From contig CM114271.1 of NCBI GenBank assembly GCA_050084515.1, forward strand, positions 24,304,001 through 24,368,000: 64,000 nt of DNA. The letters run 5' to 3'. Shown in pieces: positions 1-11,900 of this stretch (positions are counted from its first letter, which is position 1; each line of letters starts with the position of its first letter). The position numbers and the translations under genes are program-made. The notes beneath the pieces are model-generated. The model saw nothing but the letters and a program-made list of their open reading frames with translations, searched no databases and was not told the DNA's origin. Source of the stretch: Blasia pusilla. Its lineage: Eukaryota; Marchantiophyta; Marchantiopsida; Blasiales.

Positions 1-1590
1 CCATCTACATCTTAGAGATTTGGCTTATGGTCCTTTCATAGATCCATCATATTCCACGAACTATGGAGATGCATAGCTAATCCCCTCTCCTCCCTTCAAG
101 TCCCTTGATCCTTGAGATGTGTGTTCTTGGATAAAGTTTTATTCTTTCTCATGAAGAGTAGCTCATTCATTTTTTTCATGACTCCGTGATAGTTAGATAA
201 ATAAATTTTAGCACATATCAAAAAAAGATTAATGTGACGTAAATTTATGTTAATCAAATTTTCAAATTTTTTTTTCAAATACAGGTGGTATTCTGAAATC
301 TATGTCATTTTCTTAGGACACTTTCTTGATTTATTATGCTTGACACATGGCACTTGGGGAACAAGGAATTTTCTTTTTGAATGGGACATAGAGTATTAGA
401 CAATACTAAACTATTTCACACATGAGTGTAATAAAAAATAAATTGTAATATCTTGTGTATGGTATAGGTCATATACTATTATAGTAATATAAAGTAGAAT
501 AGAGTGGTCCTATTGGTATATCAATTTTATCATTACTTTGAAAATATCTCATCTAAAGGGGTGTAAAGTCATAGAACTAAGTTAAAAAATTGAGACAGAA
601 CGGTCAACAAAATGTAAGAGAGAAGTCTTGCAAGCACATTCAAATAGAGGAGTGAAAAAAACTACTTGCGTCCACAAATATTTGAATTCATTAATTCCAA
701 AACAAATCTATTGCAAGAATAATGTGTGAAATTTCCTTGGACGAAATCCCATTGAAGAAACAAAGATTTTCTCATAGTTAAAATTCATACTCCCCAAAGT
801 ACATGGTTTCCCTCTATCAAGTGATTGTGATTTTGTTTCATTTAAAAACAAATCTTTGTCTTTTTGGTGCTCCTTTCTTGATGGATCTTAGATCTTGATT
901 GACTTCTCATGAAGTTCTAAGCTCCCACACCCTTATGAATTTTTAATGTAATATGACTTTGGAGTTAAGATCTGATTGAAATTTTTTTCAAGAGGCTCCA
1001 ATTGACACAATCTATAAATGAAGAATGATGATGAAAAGCTAGGTAGGAGCAGCATGTCAAGAGTTAGGTTGATGTCTTGTCAAGGTAGGATTTTACGCTT
1101 TGTAATTAATTGATAAAGATTTGCCTTGTAGTCCCATCTTGTTAATACAATGTCTAAGGGGTTGTAATTTCACGTTTAGTTAGAGCTCAAATACTTCCGT
1201 ACATGGTCCAATGCCAATCCATTTCTCGCCAAAACCTACACACTAGAAGACGATTTAAGAAGAAGTTGGATGTTTCCTATATCATGTATTCATATAGATA
1301 TCTCCTCCATTCTACAAGTGTCTTCCATTTTGTAATTTTGAACTTTACTCACTCATGGTATTTATTTGTAACACGTTGAATTGGGATCTTGAATCAATGA
1401 CTTCTTAATCCCCTTACTTCCCGACCTTACTTCACTCAAAGAGTTTTTCCTACTATTTGATTTGGGATTTTGAAAGTTGCCAAACGTGGCCTTGAATTTC
1501 AATGACTTTTTGAATCCCTGTGGAATTGAGTGTTCTTCCATACCTTTATTAAAGTATTACCATAATGTTTCATCTTCACCAACTATAATG
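1..1590. other. AT-rich intergenic DNA, no gene recognised
   Basis: AT-rich sequence with stops in all frames and no recognisable protein. A short stretch near 286-350 (containing gacacatggcacttggg) resembles the stretch near 30,900-30,970 that belongs to the foldback-repeat family described at 16.3-18.0 kb, so part of this region is probably an eroded copy of that family. Confidence 0.6.
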
Positions 1591-1596
1591 TATCTA

Positions 1597-1817
1597 ATTA
1601 CTAGTATAATACCCTTGCATAGCACCCGTTTCTTAATTTAAATTCTCTTCTGTTATATTAATTTGAAATTTTTTTCTACACATGTCATCACCGGAGCAAA
1701 CCACAATATATACTTATCATCCCCGGAGAACGGGGACCTCAAACCCCGTCCTCTTTTAAGTCTATAGATATACTAATTGGAAGATACACCTTTCTAAAAC
1801 TGCTCCTCTATTTAACA
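1597..1817. repeat. Terminal fragment of a hairpin-ended repeat
   Basis: Begins actagtataatacccttgc followed by a tagcaccc segment. This layout (CTAG next to an imperfect CCCGTGC/GCACGGG hairpin) is the same as at the ends of the foldback family elsewhere in the window. It abuts the next element. Only one end is visible, so this may be a fragment or a nested insertion. Confidence 0.35.
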
Positions 1818-2757
1818 AACTAATAAGGTACATGTGCGATGCACGGAAAATAAAAAAGTGTTTGAAGAACTTTTGTTAGTGAAGGGATTTATGATGCTGG
1901 ACACAAAGTCAAACTTTTCTCTTCGTGCCCATTTCACGTGAAACATTTTTTTCTTGTCCAATTATCACATGTCAATAGGGCCTTAAAAAATAGGTGTCAA
2001 TAATAGTTTTTAAAAATTATGCTTAAACTTTCAAATTTAAGTATTGTTTCCAACTTTTTAAATCTTAAAAGAGTAAGAAAATTTTACCTTCAAATAACAC
2101 CCATCTCCCCAAAATAATTTTACTCCTCCACAAAAGCTCAAAAAATAACTATTCTTCCTCTTCGATTCTTCCCACCAAAATTTTAGCTAATTTTAATTAA
2201 CGAAATCATTTTCCTTTCAAATTAATTTTCCTTTCCCAAAATATGTTATGTGAAATAACAAAATTATTTCAAAAAATGATCATACTATTTATTTCAAATT
2301 TTAAATGTGATTTATATTTTCTAAAATCTTAGAAGAATAATAACATTTCGATGTTCTTAGTAATTACAGTCCTCCACGCAAATTTAAATGATATTTTAAT
2401 ACACTAAGTAATTTTATCTTTCCATAAAATTTAGACAAAATCTATTCTTCCCTTAAATTTTTATTTCCTTTTTTCATCAAATATTAATTGAAGAATTTTT
2501 TAAAAAAATTTAGTTATTTATCACATTAGTTGTATTTAGTATTTCTAATCACCCATTTTAATATTAAATTAATCATTAATATATATTCCATTCAAATCCT
2601 TTTGTTCTATTTCTATTCATCTAACGGATAGCACCACATATGTGATGTCCAATTATTATATAAATATCATTAAATTTCTCTCAAATATATTTTTTGATCT
2701 GAATTTTAATAGAGCTAAGTTATCAATGACGGCCGTGCATGGCACGGCACTTTGCGG
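1818..2757. repeat. Foldback-family element with hairpin-bearing ends (copy 1)
   Basis: The left end reads actaataaggta followed by gtgcgatgcacgg. The right end contains ccgtgcatggcacgg, a perfect small hairpin, followed by a CTAA terminus. The interior is AT-rich and aligns by eye over most of its length with the left arm of the 16.3-18.0 kb foldback and with 39.2-40.2 kb; a shared landmark is cttgtccaatta. There is no coding capacity. The CTAG/CTAA terminus preceded by a short GC hairpin is also how Helitron 3' ends look, so a non-autonomous Helitron origin is an alternative to a TIR or foldback element. Confidence 0.55.
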
Positions 2758-2769
2758 GTATACTAATAC

Positions 2770-4945
2770 GCAATAAGAAACACGAGAAGATTCTTCCGCA
2801 AGCATGAAAATATAATTTAAATTCTGGAGGAGGAAGGGTTAGTGCACATGAACACAAACCCACTCCACCTGCCTCCGTGGCGATATCCAGGGCTGGTAAT
2901 AGAATCACACACGAGTAGATAGTATAGGTTCCCACGGGGAATCAATCCTGCAATCAATAATCTATAAAAGGGGTAAAATTCAACAGATCCATTTTATTAT
3001 AAAAACAAACCTAAAAGAGGTAAATTCTCGAAGAAGTGTTTTATTTTCGTAAGTTCGTCGTCGCTACACGCGATCGCAGTGGCATGGATCAATGATAAGT
3101 ACGTGGATCGCTCGCTCTTTAGACCTGTAGGGAGTGAGTTAGTGATAGGATCGTATCGGGAAAGGGATGGGATGGGGCCATGATGTTAATTTTTGTAAAG
3201 TGAGGAGTCGTTGACTCTCGTGACAGAAGTCCCCACGCGATGGTCACTTAATGCGCCCCCTTTCGCCGCCTCCAGCCGTCAATGCTCCTGACGAGCCTGC
3301 GAGAAACGTCACCGCTCATCACCAGTAGTCTTGCGGAGTACTGACCGGCCTGAGACGGTGGCTGCGGAAAACCCCTCTCGCCTGTAACGTTTCCACCGTC
3401 GCGAGCGGTGGGTTCGCCAGCTTCCCCTCAGGCTACTGCCGCGGGCTTTGACGTTGACCGACGACCGCCTCAGTCTCCCCTCCAATGAGTGGAGTCTATC
3501 ACGCGCCTCCCGGCACGTGTCTCCCTCTGCACCTCTGACCTCTCTGCCTCTATTCCGCGCTCCCACTCCCACTACTGTCCGGTCTGGGACTCTGGGCTCT
3601 GCGTCCCTCCCCGATGTGCTCGAGGTCTGTACCGGGACAGACAGTAGTGGGAGAAATCACGCCCCCGACACCGGGTGACCGGTGTCCCCCGGTGGGGTAT
3701 AGGAGGCGCCTCTCCAGAGAAGAGACAGGGTTTCTCTGCAGCTGCACTGGTCGACCGCGAAACGCAGCAGTCAGCGATTTACGATTCACGTGTCCCTGGC
3801 GAGAGCGAGCGCTCTCACGCTCCGGTCCCGGCGATCCGGACTCCGGATATAGTCGGTAATGCGGCTCGCCACAGGAGGAACGACCGAGGGAGAAGCCGAG
3901 AGATCACCGAAGGGAGGGCGGGACGTCGAGGGGCTGCTGCGGCTTCTCGCGATGTTAACGAAAGAGACAGAAAAGCAGCAAGAAAGACGAGCCGTACACA
4001 TTGTGGTCGGCCAGTGATCCCGATTCTCGTAGCCAATCTCCCACGCTCAGGACCGGGGCGGCGAGCGAGTCTTAAGCGGTCGAAGTTTAACGTAGAGGAG
4101 GAATTTTGACACGTTCTGATAGTAAGTCCTTCCTGCTCGGAAGAAAGAGCACAGCGACAGGATTCACGCCGTTATACTCGAGACTACTTTCGATCGGATC
4201 GACGTTCCAAGTGCCGTTCAGCGTGGAGAGGAGGGAGTTCGCCTGATTCAGCGCAGTGCTTTGCGTCTTTCCTGTTGACTTTGCGAAGCCCGACACGCCT
4301 GGGATTGGATAGCGTTAGCTCACTCTGTTCCCCTATCTTCATCCTCCTTGCGCTCGGTCCACTATAGTTCTGACAATCGGGTTCGACCAAGTCGTCGAGT
4401 TGACCAACACTCCTGTGATCCTGAGCCCGGAGGATCTACCATAGAAGGCCCGGGAAATAGGGTTTGGGATTCAAGCTTCGCGCAAGGATCGACTAGAATT
4501 CATATCGTTATGCAAGAAATTTTCCGCTCACTGACAAGTTTTTGTACACGAAGCTAGAAAGAAATTGATCGTCGAGTGAAGCTGAGCAATTGATGTCGGA
4601 AAGCTCGTAGAATCTTCGCGAAGTCTTTAACCTGCATTTTGAAGCGTTTGACTCGTGAATTTGTTAGCTGAGAAATAGCTGTCTCGTGAACTTTTCAGGC
4701 CATGGACCATAGGAACTCACAGTAGTAGACTTAGTGCCTTACTTGAGAGTTGGCTACAAGTTCTTCGAACCAGGACGCTTCGAATACGTTAAAGCTGTGA
4801 GCTGCTGACCTGTCTAGTGCTACTGCGGAAGGATTCCTGGTTGATCCGAGAGGGTGGATTGTTGGTCGGCTCTTGTATATCCACGACGAGGAACTGCTCA
4901 AATTCTCAAGAGTAGAATCTCTTAGAACTGGGAGGCCTGTCAACC
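2770..4945 (+). promoter_or_regulatory. GC-rich upstream region of the LRR gene
   Basis: From about 2,900 the base composition changes sharply from AT-rich repeat to GC-rich, CpG-containing sequence, and it stays so to the LRR start codon at 4,946. Open frames here (for example about 3,675-4,109) overlap one another on both strands and show no recognisable domain, so I read them as a by-product of GC content. The stretch most likely holds the promoter and 5' UTR. A telobox-like tagggttt occurs near 4,461. No TATA box was assigned. Confidence 0.45.
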
Positions 4946-7509
4946 ATGCCTCATCAAGCTCGATCTCTTTGCACTCGTGCAGTCGTTCTCTTCTGGTTCC
5001 TAGCTGTGCCCTTGCACATTGTGGCAAACCTTGAAGGTGCGTGTGAATACAATGCTTTGTCCAGCATTTGATTGCCATCTTTCATTGCGGCTCCGACGAT
5101 CTACAAAAGTCAGCGCGAATGGCATAGCACCTGTCCCGTCAAATGTCCGACTTCATTGCAGTTATCTCCTTGTTAACGTAGCTAACCTGTTTCTTCCATC
5201 CAGTACGTAGAGTGTGAAATCCGAGGCGCAATCAGCTGCACGTCTTCTGAGTTATTTTACTCTTGCTGTGAGTGTTACTGCAACGAGCAAGCGTCGATGC
5301 CTACGTAAAGTAGGGGACAATTAGCGAAGTGGATTCTCGAGAATGCGTAGACAGTGCATTAAGTTGTTTGGGTGGAGTTGGATCGATGGACAGCAACTGC
5401 GTTGTCTTTCGAGCGCAATACAGAGCGTCGTAACACTAGTCTGGCGCACTTTCTGAACGTGAAAAGGATCCCAAGACATCCGGTCAATCATGTGCTGTAG
5501 TATTTACCGGCAAATTCCAAATCACCTATACCTATGTTCTTTCATCTTCAACTGGATCTACTTGAATTTTCGCTCGCGGACTGCCAACAAATACTCCCTA
5601 GTTCATCTGAAACACCCCGACCTCGGACTCTGCATCGGTTGCGACTTGCGAAACACAAACGGTGCCCGGCCGTCTGACATTCTTCGACGTTCAACTTTGT
5701 TCTGGTGACATCGGTTTTGGAACGATGGGAATACTCGTCGCTGAGGTATCCTCATCAATAAATGTCACTAGCTCTGACAGTCCTCGTCTTTGTATGCAGG
5801 TGATGCTTTGCACGCCTTCAAAGTGTCTCTGAAAGATCCTTTCAACATCCTCCAGAGTTGGGATCCCAGTTTGGTCAATCCATGCACGTGGTTCCACGTC
5901 ACTTGCAACCCGGACAACTTTGTGGTGAGAATGTAAGTATGCACTGTCTCACACACCATTGTAGCTGTGATGGACAGCAGCGACAGACTTTTTATGAATT
6001 ATCTAATCTGTGGTTCGGTTGCCTCGCAGAGATTTGGGCAACGCATCGCTTTCAGGGCCACTGGTAGCAGAACTCGGTAGTTTGTCTTCTCTAGAATATC
6101 TGTAAGTTTCCTCTTCGTTTCTGCCATAAGCTTCCTCTTTATCACTGCCAGGTAGGGAACGCACTGCAGTCACTCCGCACGCTGCTGTCATTCTTTGGGA
6201 TTTGCGTTCGTCACTTCAGTGCGTGAAACCACCTCGTCGCTGCATTGCTGTGCACAGAAACCTGCGCTTACTTTCCGAGTCACGGTCTTCGAAATTTCAG
6301 GCTAACATTTCCTCTCGCATCTCAGGGAGCTGTTTAACAACCAGATCAATGGGAATATACCTGTCGAGCTAGGCAACCTTAATAATCTCGCCAGTCTTGA
6401 CTTGTACCGCAATGCCATCACTGGGACGATTCCAGATTCACTGGGTAATCTCCGAAATCTGAAATACTTGTAAGGGCCCCTCACCTCCTCCGCTTGAACA
6501 GCATGTTTGTTCTAATCTTACACTTGAGACACGTGCATGTAGATACGGAAGAAACTCTTGCGTGAAAAGTAGCCAGCTGCTCTTACATGTCGACGTCCTT
6601 CAATGATATTTCTAGGAGATGTCTCCTCCCTTTTCCGATCTTAGCTACTTCCGCTACAAGTATGACTCATAGTCTCGAGCGATGCGAGATTTGCTTGCCT
6701 GAAGTCTTTCCGTAATCAAGTTTTACCGTTCAACAGGCGGATGGACCAGAACGATCTATCAGGAGAGATCCCTCAAGAAATAACGACGATTCCAAATCTA
6801 CTTGTTGTGTGAGTATCAATGTAATCCAAATTTTAGAACGTAGGAGCCAATGGATTCCGATGTTATCAGTTTCCCAGTACGCTCGAGTGTCGGTGTTCTC
6901 TGTGATGCGACGCCAAAAGCTTGCATCCGGATGGAGAATGAACAAATGTTGAGGACTTGACGAGAATGTCGAAAGTTCCAAGATTACCCAGTAATCGTTG
7001 TGAGTTTACATTAGCTCTATGGCGGACGATGCATTTCGCTGTCCTTGAACAAGCCTCGCCGGCGTGATTACCAGTTTATAATCGCATCGAACACCTCATA
7101 TACATATCTGGTCTAAGCATTAACGTGTCTTGTTTGCGATGCAGCGACCTGTCATACAACAACTTGAGCGGCGTGGCACCCAAGTTTTCAAGCGCAGTCA
7201 GTACATTGTATGTATCTGATATCTGTGTGCGTGTGTACGTAGTTGCAAAGTTTGAAGTCCCAGGCTGTTGAACTTTTCCTTTCCGGAATGTGAGAATGGT
7301 ATGCTTTATGTCAGACTAAGGAAGAAGTGCCCCTTCGGGATGTCCTTGTATGTCATGTGAAATCACCTTTTCCCGAGACTACCGTGCGACACGCACTTTA
7401 GTTCAAATCATAGACATCGGAATTTTGTTGAAGTTACGGCTGACTTCGTGTGACAATTTCACCACTGTGTGCATGCAGTTTCGAAGGGAATCCTAATCTA
7501 CTGACGTGA
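4946..7509 (+). CDS. Secreted SERK-related leucine-rich-repeat protein (LRR-only)
   Basis: Seven exons joined by GT-AG introns in consistent phase: 4946-5036, 5800-5932, 6030-6101, 6326-6469, 6737-6808, 7145-7207 and 7479-7509, giving 201 codons. Residues 1-28 form a signal peptide with a hydrophobic core ([14 protein letters not shown]). An LRRNT cap follows with the SERK-type [16 protein letters not shown] at about 51-66, then four to five 24-residue LRRs at about 72-182. Exons of 72 and 144 bp encode whole repeats, as in SERK genes. There is no transmembrane segment or kinase before the stop. The segment [10 protein letters not shown] and the ending FEGNPNLL resemble the small LRR-only proteins of the Arabidopsis AT5G21090 type more than full SERK receptors. 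The role is probably apoplastic recognition or co-receptor modulation (inference). The last exon is short and ends at TGA 7507-7509. A strong donor (gtgagt) overlaps that stop, so a spliced isoform with another C-terminus is possible. The start is the only ATG that gives a signal peptide in frame. Confidence 0.8.
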
Positions 7510-8937
7510 GTGAGACCGCGGGTGGAGACGGCGAATTCTTTGATCGATTCTGGTTCCGGCAGGTGCTGCCTTGGTAAATCACCAATCAACAAAGAAAGAC
7601 AGCAATTTCCAAACACAAGTTCCTCAACTAGCCCCATCTGATATGATAATGTGTAGGATATAGTTAGTGTCGGAACCTCGATCATAGTGAGGATCTTGGA
7701 GGTCCGCAGGGTTGTGCCACTGTCGCACCTCCCTTGAGGTTATGATTCAAGGTGTTTAGGTTCATCATATAGGGTATGAAAATACATATTATACGCGTTT
7801 TGTTGTGTAATGGCATGCTTTCTTTTGGAGACCGATACTCTGTCACCGACATAAGTGTACAGGCAAAGTGTAGGCGTCGCCTCCAACTCTGCGCGAACTG
7901 GAGGTCACAATGCACAGAGACCGCACGGCAATCATAGAGGTAGTATTGTTCCATCGAAGGTATATTGAGAGTAAAGTTTTGAAACTGTCTTGATCTGAAA
8001 ATGACTTGATCATGTCGTAAACTAAATTTATGTCTTGTAAGAAGACATCGGTGTGATATCACTTCCTCTGTCCCTGCCCAAACTGAAGTGCCTTTCATAG
8101 TCCGCCACTACTCAGCCCCTATTGGACAACCCCTGTTTCCTCCTTGTTGGTAGACCCTACCTATACTCTCCCAATGCAAAGCGTTACACCGATGCAGCCA
8201 ATTCCCAAAATTGAAGTAACACACACGCGTGAAAAACTCTACAATGGGAGCAACAGTGGGCATGAAGTCGACACTACCGTTTCAAAGGAGTCTAAAACAG
8301 AAACTATTCAAAAGCAGTAAGCTTTTTCTGCCAACATACGCTTGAGCATCCATCATTTCTGTGAGACAGGGAAAATTGATAGTCTCAGCTTTATCCGTTG
8401 AAAGATGGTTAATGATATGCCCGACCAAAGTCGCTATTTAGAACTGTAATCTATCCTGTATCATGCTGACCTGTCCGCAGTCAAGAGATGCACACGATTT
8501 TGTAGTGGACCGGAATCAACAAATGCCATTAGTACCAGCAATAATTTTCATCTATTCATCTTCAGAGGTTATCTCAGTGACACAAAGAGAAGGAATGTTA
8601 CTTCTTGACCGTGATATTACAATACACTCAATGTACACTGGCAACCAGAAAAATAATATACCGGGATGTTGACAAGGATTCTAGGCGTGTGATCCGACAG
8701 TAAAGGTGCACAACTCACTAAGAACTCCAGATATTCTGCCAAATCGTACACATTAACTGGCTAGACTGCCAAAATGTAGCCTAGAATCCTCAGACAGTTT
8801 CAGCTGCAAGCGTTAACTACCTAAAAGAAGATCACGCATCACCCTTCAAGTCAAAAGAGAGGCAATCACAACAGAAGAGGATTGTAAGAACTGACACCAT
8901 GGACAATTTCAACATCCTTGAAGCTACATTTTGTAAG
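7510..8937. other. Convergent intergenic region between LRR gene and ftsZ1
   Basis: The LRR gene (+) and ftsZ1 (-) end towards each other, so this 1.4-kb stretch must hold both 3' UTRs and terminators. Open frames such as 7,682-8,098 (-) show no recognisable domain. No clear polyadenylation signal was singled out. Confidence 0.5.
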
Positions 8938-11900
8938 CTACAAAAAACCCTTGCTTCCAAGGCCCTGAGGAAATCGGGAAGATACAGGAGCAGGTCTTTT
9001 CCACGGAGATTCTACTCCCTTGGCTGCCTCTTGTTCTTGTCGTGCAACCTTAGGATCAATAAGTGTTTTTTGAAATGTTTGAGAAAAGCCGGTTGCTATG
9101 ATTGTCACATGCACCTCCCCAGTGTATTTTTCATCCACCACTGCCCCAAAGATTATATTGGCTGCTGGATCTGCTAGTCCAGTCACAACCTGCAAAGAAC
9201 AGTAATTTTAGCACTGTAGTCCAACTCCTCCACATTCACTGTCACGATCATTTAGGTAGATAGTCGTTTTTAAGGGATAAAAGGTCAGGATAGAAAAACA
9301 TTTCTTACTTCAGAGAAAGTCATCATACAAGAGGGCGGCATACAATTGCAAGGTAGTTCCATGGTTGCTTTGGAAGATCAAACTTACTTGGGAGACTCTG
9401 TTGACCTCCTGGAGAGTGAGGTCTTTGCCGCCAGTTATGTTGTAGACCACACCAGTGGCTCTTTCGATTGAACGCTCAATTAATGGGGCAGAAGTAGCTT
9501 GCTGGGCAGCTTCTTCAGCACGGTTTTTCCCAGTTGACATGCCTACTCCCAACATTGCTGTTCCTGAATTGCTCATCACAGCCTTCACATCTGCAAAATC
9601 AACATTCACCAATCCCGGAATCTGCAGGATACACATGATCAGAATAATTAATTGGACATACACTAAATTTTTCGACTGAGAACAATCGACACATACCTTT
9701 ACAAAAAGCATCTCCAGGAAAGTGCCCTCCCACAATTTCTTCAAGAACTCGAATTACATGAAAGGCTGAAGAATGTGAGCCTACTTAATCTAATCAATTT
9801 TACAGAGTGTTTCATTTACTTACAGTAATGATGTCCGAAATGCCTTGCACACCCTGCCTCAGCACATCATCAGCCAGAAGAAAAGCCTCCTGTAGCGGTG
9901 TTTGTTCTTGAACCACATCCAGGAGTCTATCATTTGGTATCACGATAAGGGTGTCCACATTCTTCCGCAGCTGCTCAATTGCCTCCAAACCCTGTTGGGC
10001 AGAAACATCATTTACAACATCAAAACCTGGCAGACACTGGTTGGCTCATTGATTCTCCTCACAGCTATCGGTGAGGAGAATCAGCTCCCTCTAAAGTTTA
10101 CATCAACTACACATTGCCATTGAACACGTATTACATTTCTGACAAGACCTCGCAAGATTTTGCTAACAGACCACTCTGGCTTAGTATAGCCTGAGACACA
10201 ATCACAAACAATGCCTCAACCATATCTTCCTGCAGAGGAGTAATTTAACCCACTAAGCTATCTTCCCCTCAATTGACACACAGCCCTTGATAGGGTCTGA
10301 CCCCTCCCTGACCAATCAGGTTCCATGAAGTCTGTGGAATGACAAGAAGTTACAGTAGGTGTAATTTGGAAAGAGAATGAAGTTTACTTGCACTAAGAAT
10401 TGGAAGTTCATGCATCCGAAAATTCCTCTGGCTGGACACACAGGGAATGTCAGTCAATGATTAATGTTATACCCTTACTATTCTACACTCGGCAACATTG
10501 CATGCAGGGTGTCTGTTTCAAGTCCGATGCTGACAGTCCTAATCCATACAGTGCAATCTAAAAAGATCTTGATATCTCCAGATCTGTACACGCAGTCAGC
10601 TGTTAAAGAAGGTTAATCTGTAAGAGAAGAAACCTTGAACTACATAGATGGATGTAGCTTGGTCTCCACAACAAGCCCTTTTGGATGATATTAGAATGAA
10701 CAGATGGGAGTAGATTTGCTTCCGTGCAAAAATGAAAACCAAAGGTGGCATCAATTCAGAGGCTTGCCAGTTTCAACAACCGAGATTGATTCAGGTTTCT
10801 CAATCTTAAGAATACTTCACACTTTGAATGGTGTGTTCAAGTCATTGTAAGAGAAATCCTTCTGATTTGTTTTTTCTGATCCACATGCCCATTGTCATGA
10901 GGGTCAGAACATAAGTCTCCCTTGCTAAACTGTCCTCTAGCCTGTCTAGTTTATATGTTGCTCACTTGGAACTCAGTACAGATAACTTTGAATTCATCTG
11001 GGGAACATCCCTTAATTTGAAAGAGAATGATTTTATTTCCACCATCCCCTGTTCATTCCCATAAGTTCTAGAAAATTTGATACGATGAAATCACTGATCC
11101 TCTAAGAACTCTTTCTCATGTGGACTACTCTATCTAGATCTGTGTAGTTTTGAGACTCAACTAACACGCTCAAGTTCAAACTGACATTGCGCTTGGAGTA
11201 CAACTGCACTTGGAAACAACATCCCCTCCCAACAGGCACACTCACTGTTCCCTTGCTACGGAGTGGCTTTCATTCGACAGAGACCTATAAAACAGCCCAT
11301 CCATTCTATCTCAACTTGAGGAAGTTCTCATGGCAAAAAGAAATGAAACTTCAGTAATTTCTCCACCATTGTCATCTTTTGGGTCCCATTAAGTCATAAA
11401 ATTCAGTCTACAGAGGATATGAAGTGATTTCAATTTGACTTTGGACAGTCAGGATCTACACGTTGAAATTTACGCCCAACAAAGAAGTTCATTATTCACC
11501 CACAGCCATATCTAATACATCACATCAGAGTCATGATATTCTCATGTTGCTGCGGATCAGCACTAAGAATATTGGATGCGACCTCTACTGTCATGGGCAG
11601 ATCATGAGCTGAAAACTGACACCAGACATCCTCTGAATCTTTAAAATACTGAGAACAATGCCTAAAGCAACGGCAGTGACAACCAGTAAGAGAGGGATTC
11701 TATTGCAAGGATTATCAAGAAAAATATGATAAGAACTGGAGAACCAGACCTAAAACTCTCACCAGATCCTCTTGAAAACATACAAAGAAGTCCCACACTG
11801 TTATTATCTCAACCTGTATTCCCCACTAACAGCATTGTCCAACTTCATACATTACCTACGACCTACAATCATGAGTGTCTAACCCCACGAAAAACAACAT

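Noticed and set aside
3309-4109. Open frames up to 144 codons upstream of the LRR gene
   Set aside because: Mutually overlapping on both strands with arginine-rich random composition; no domain or splice support.
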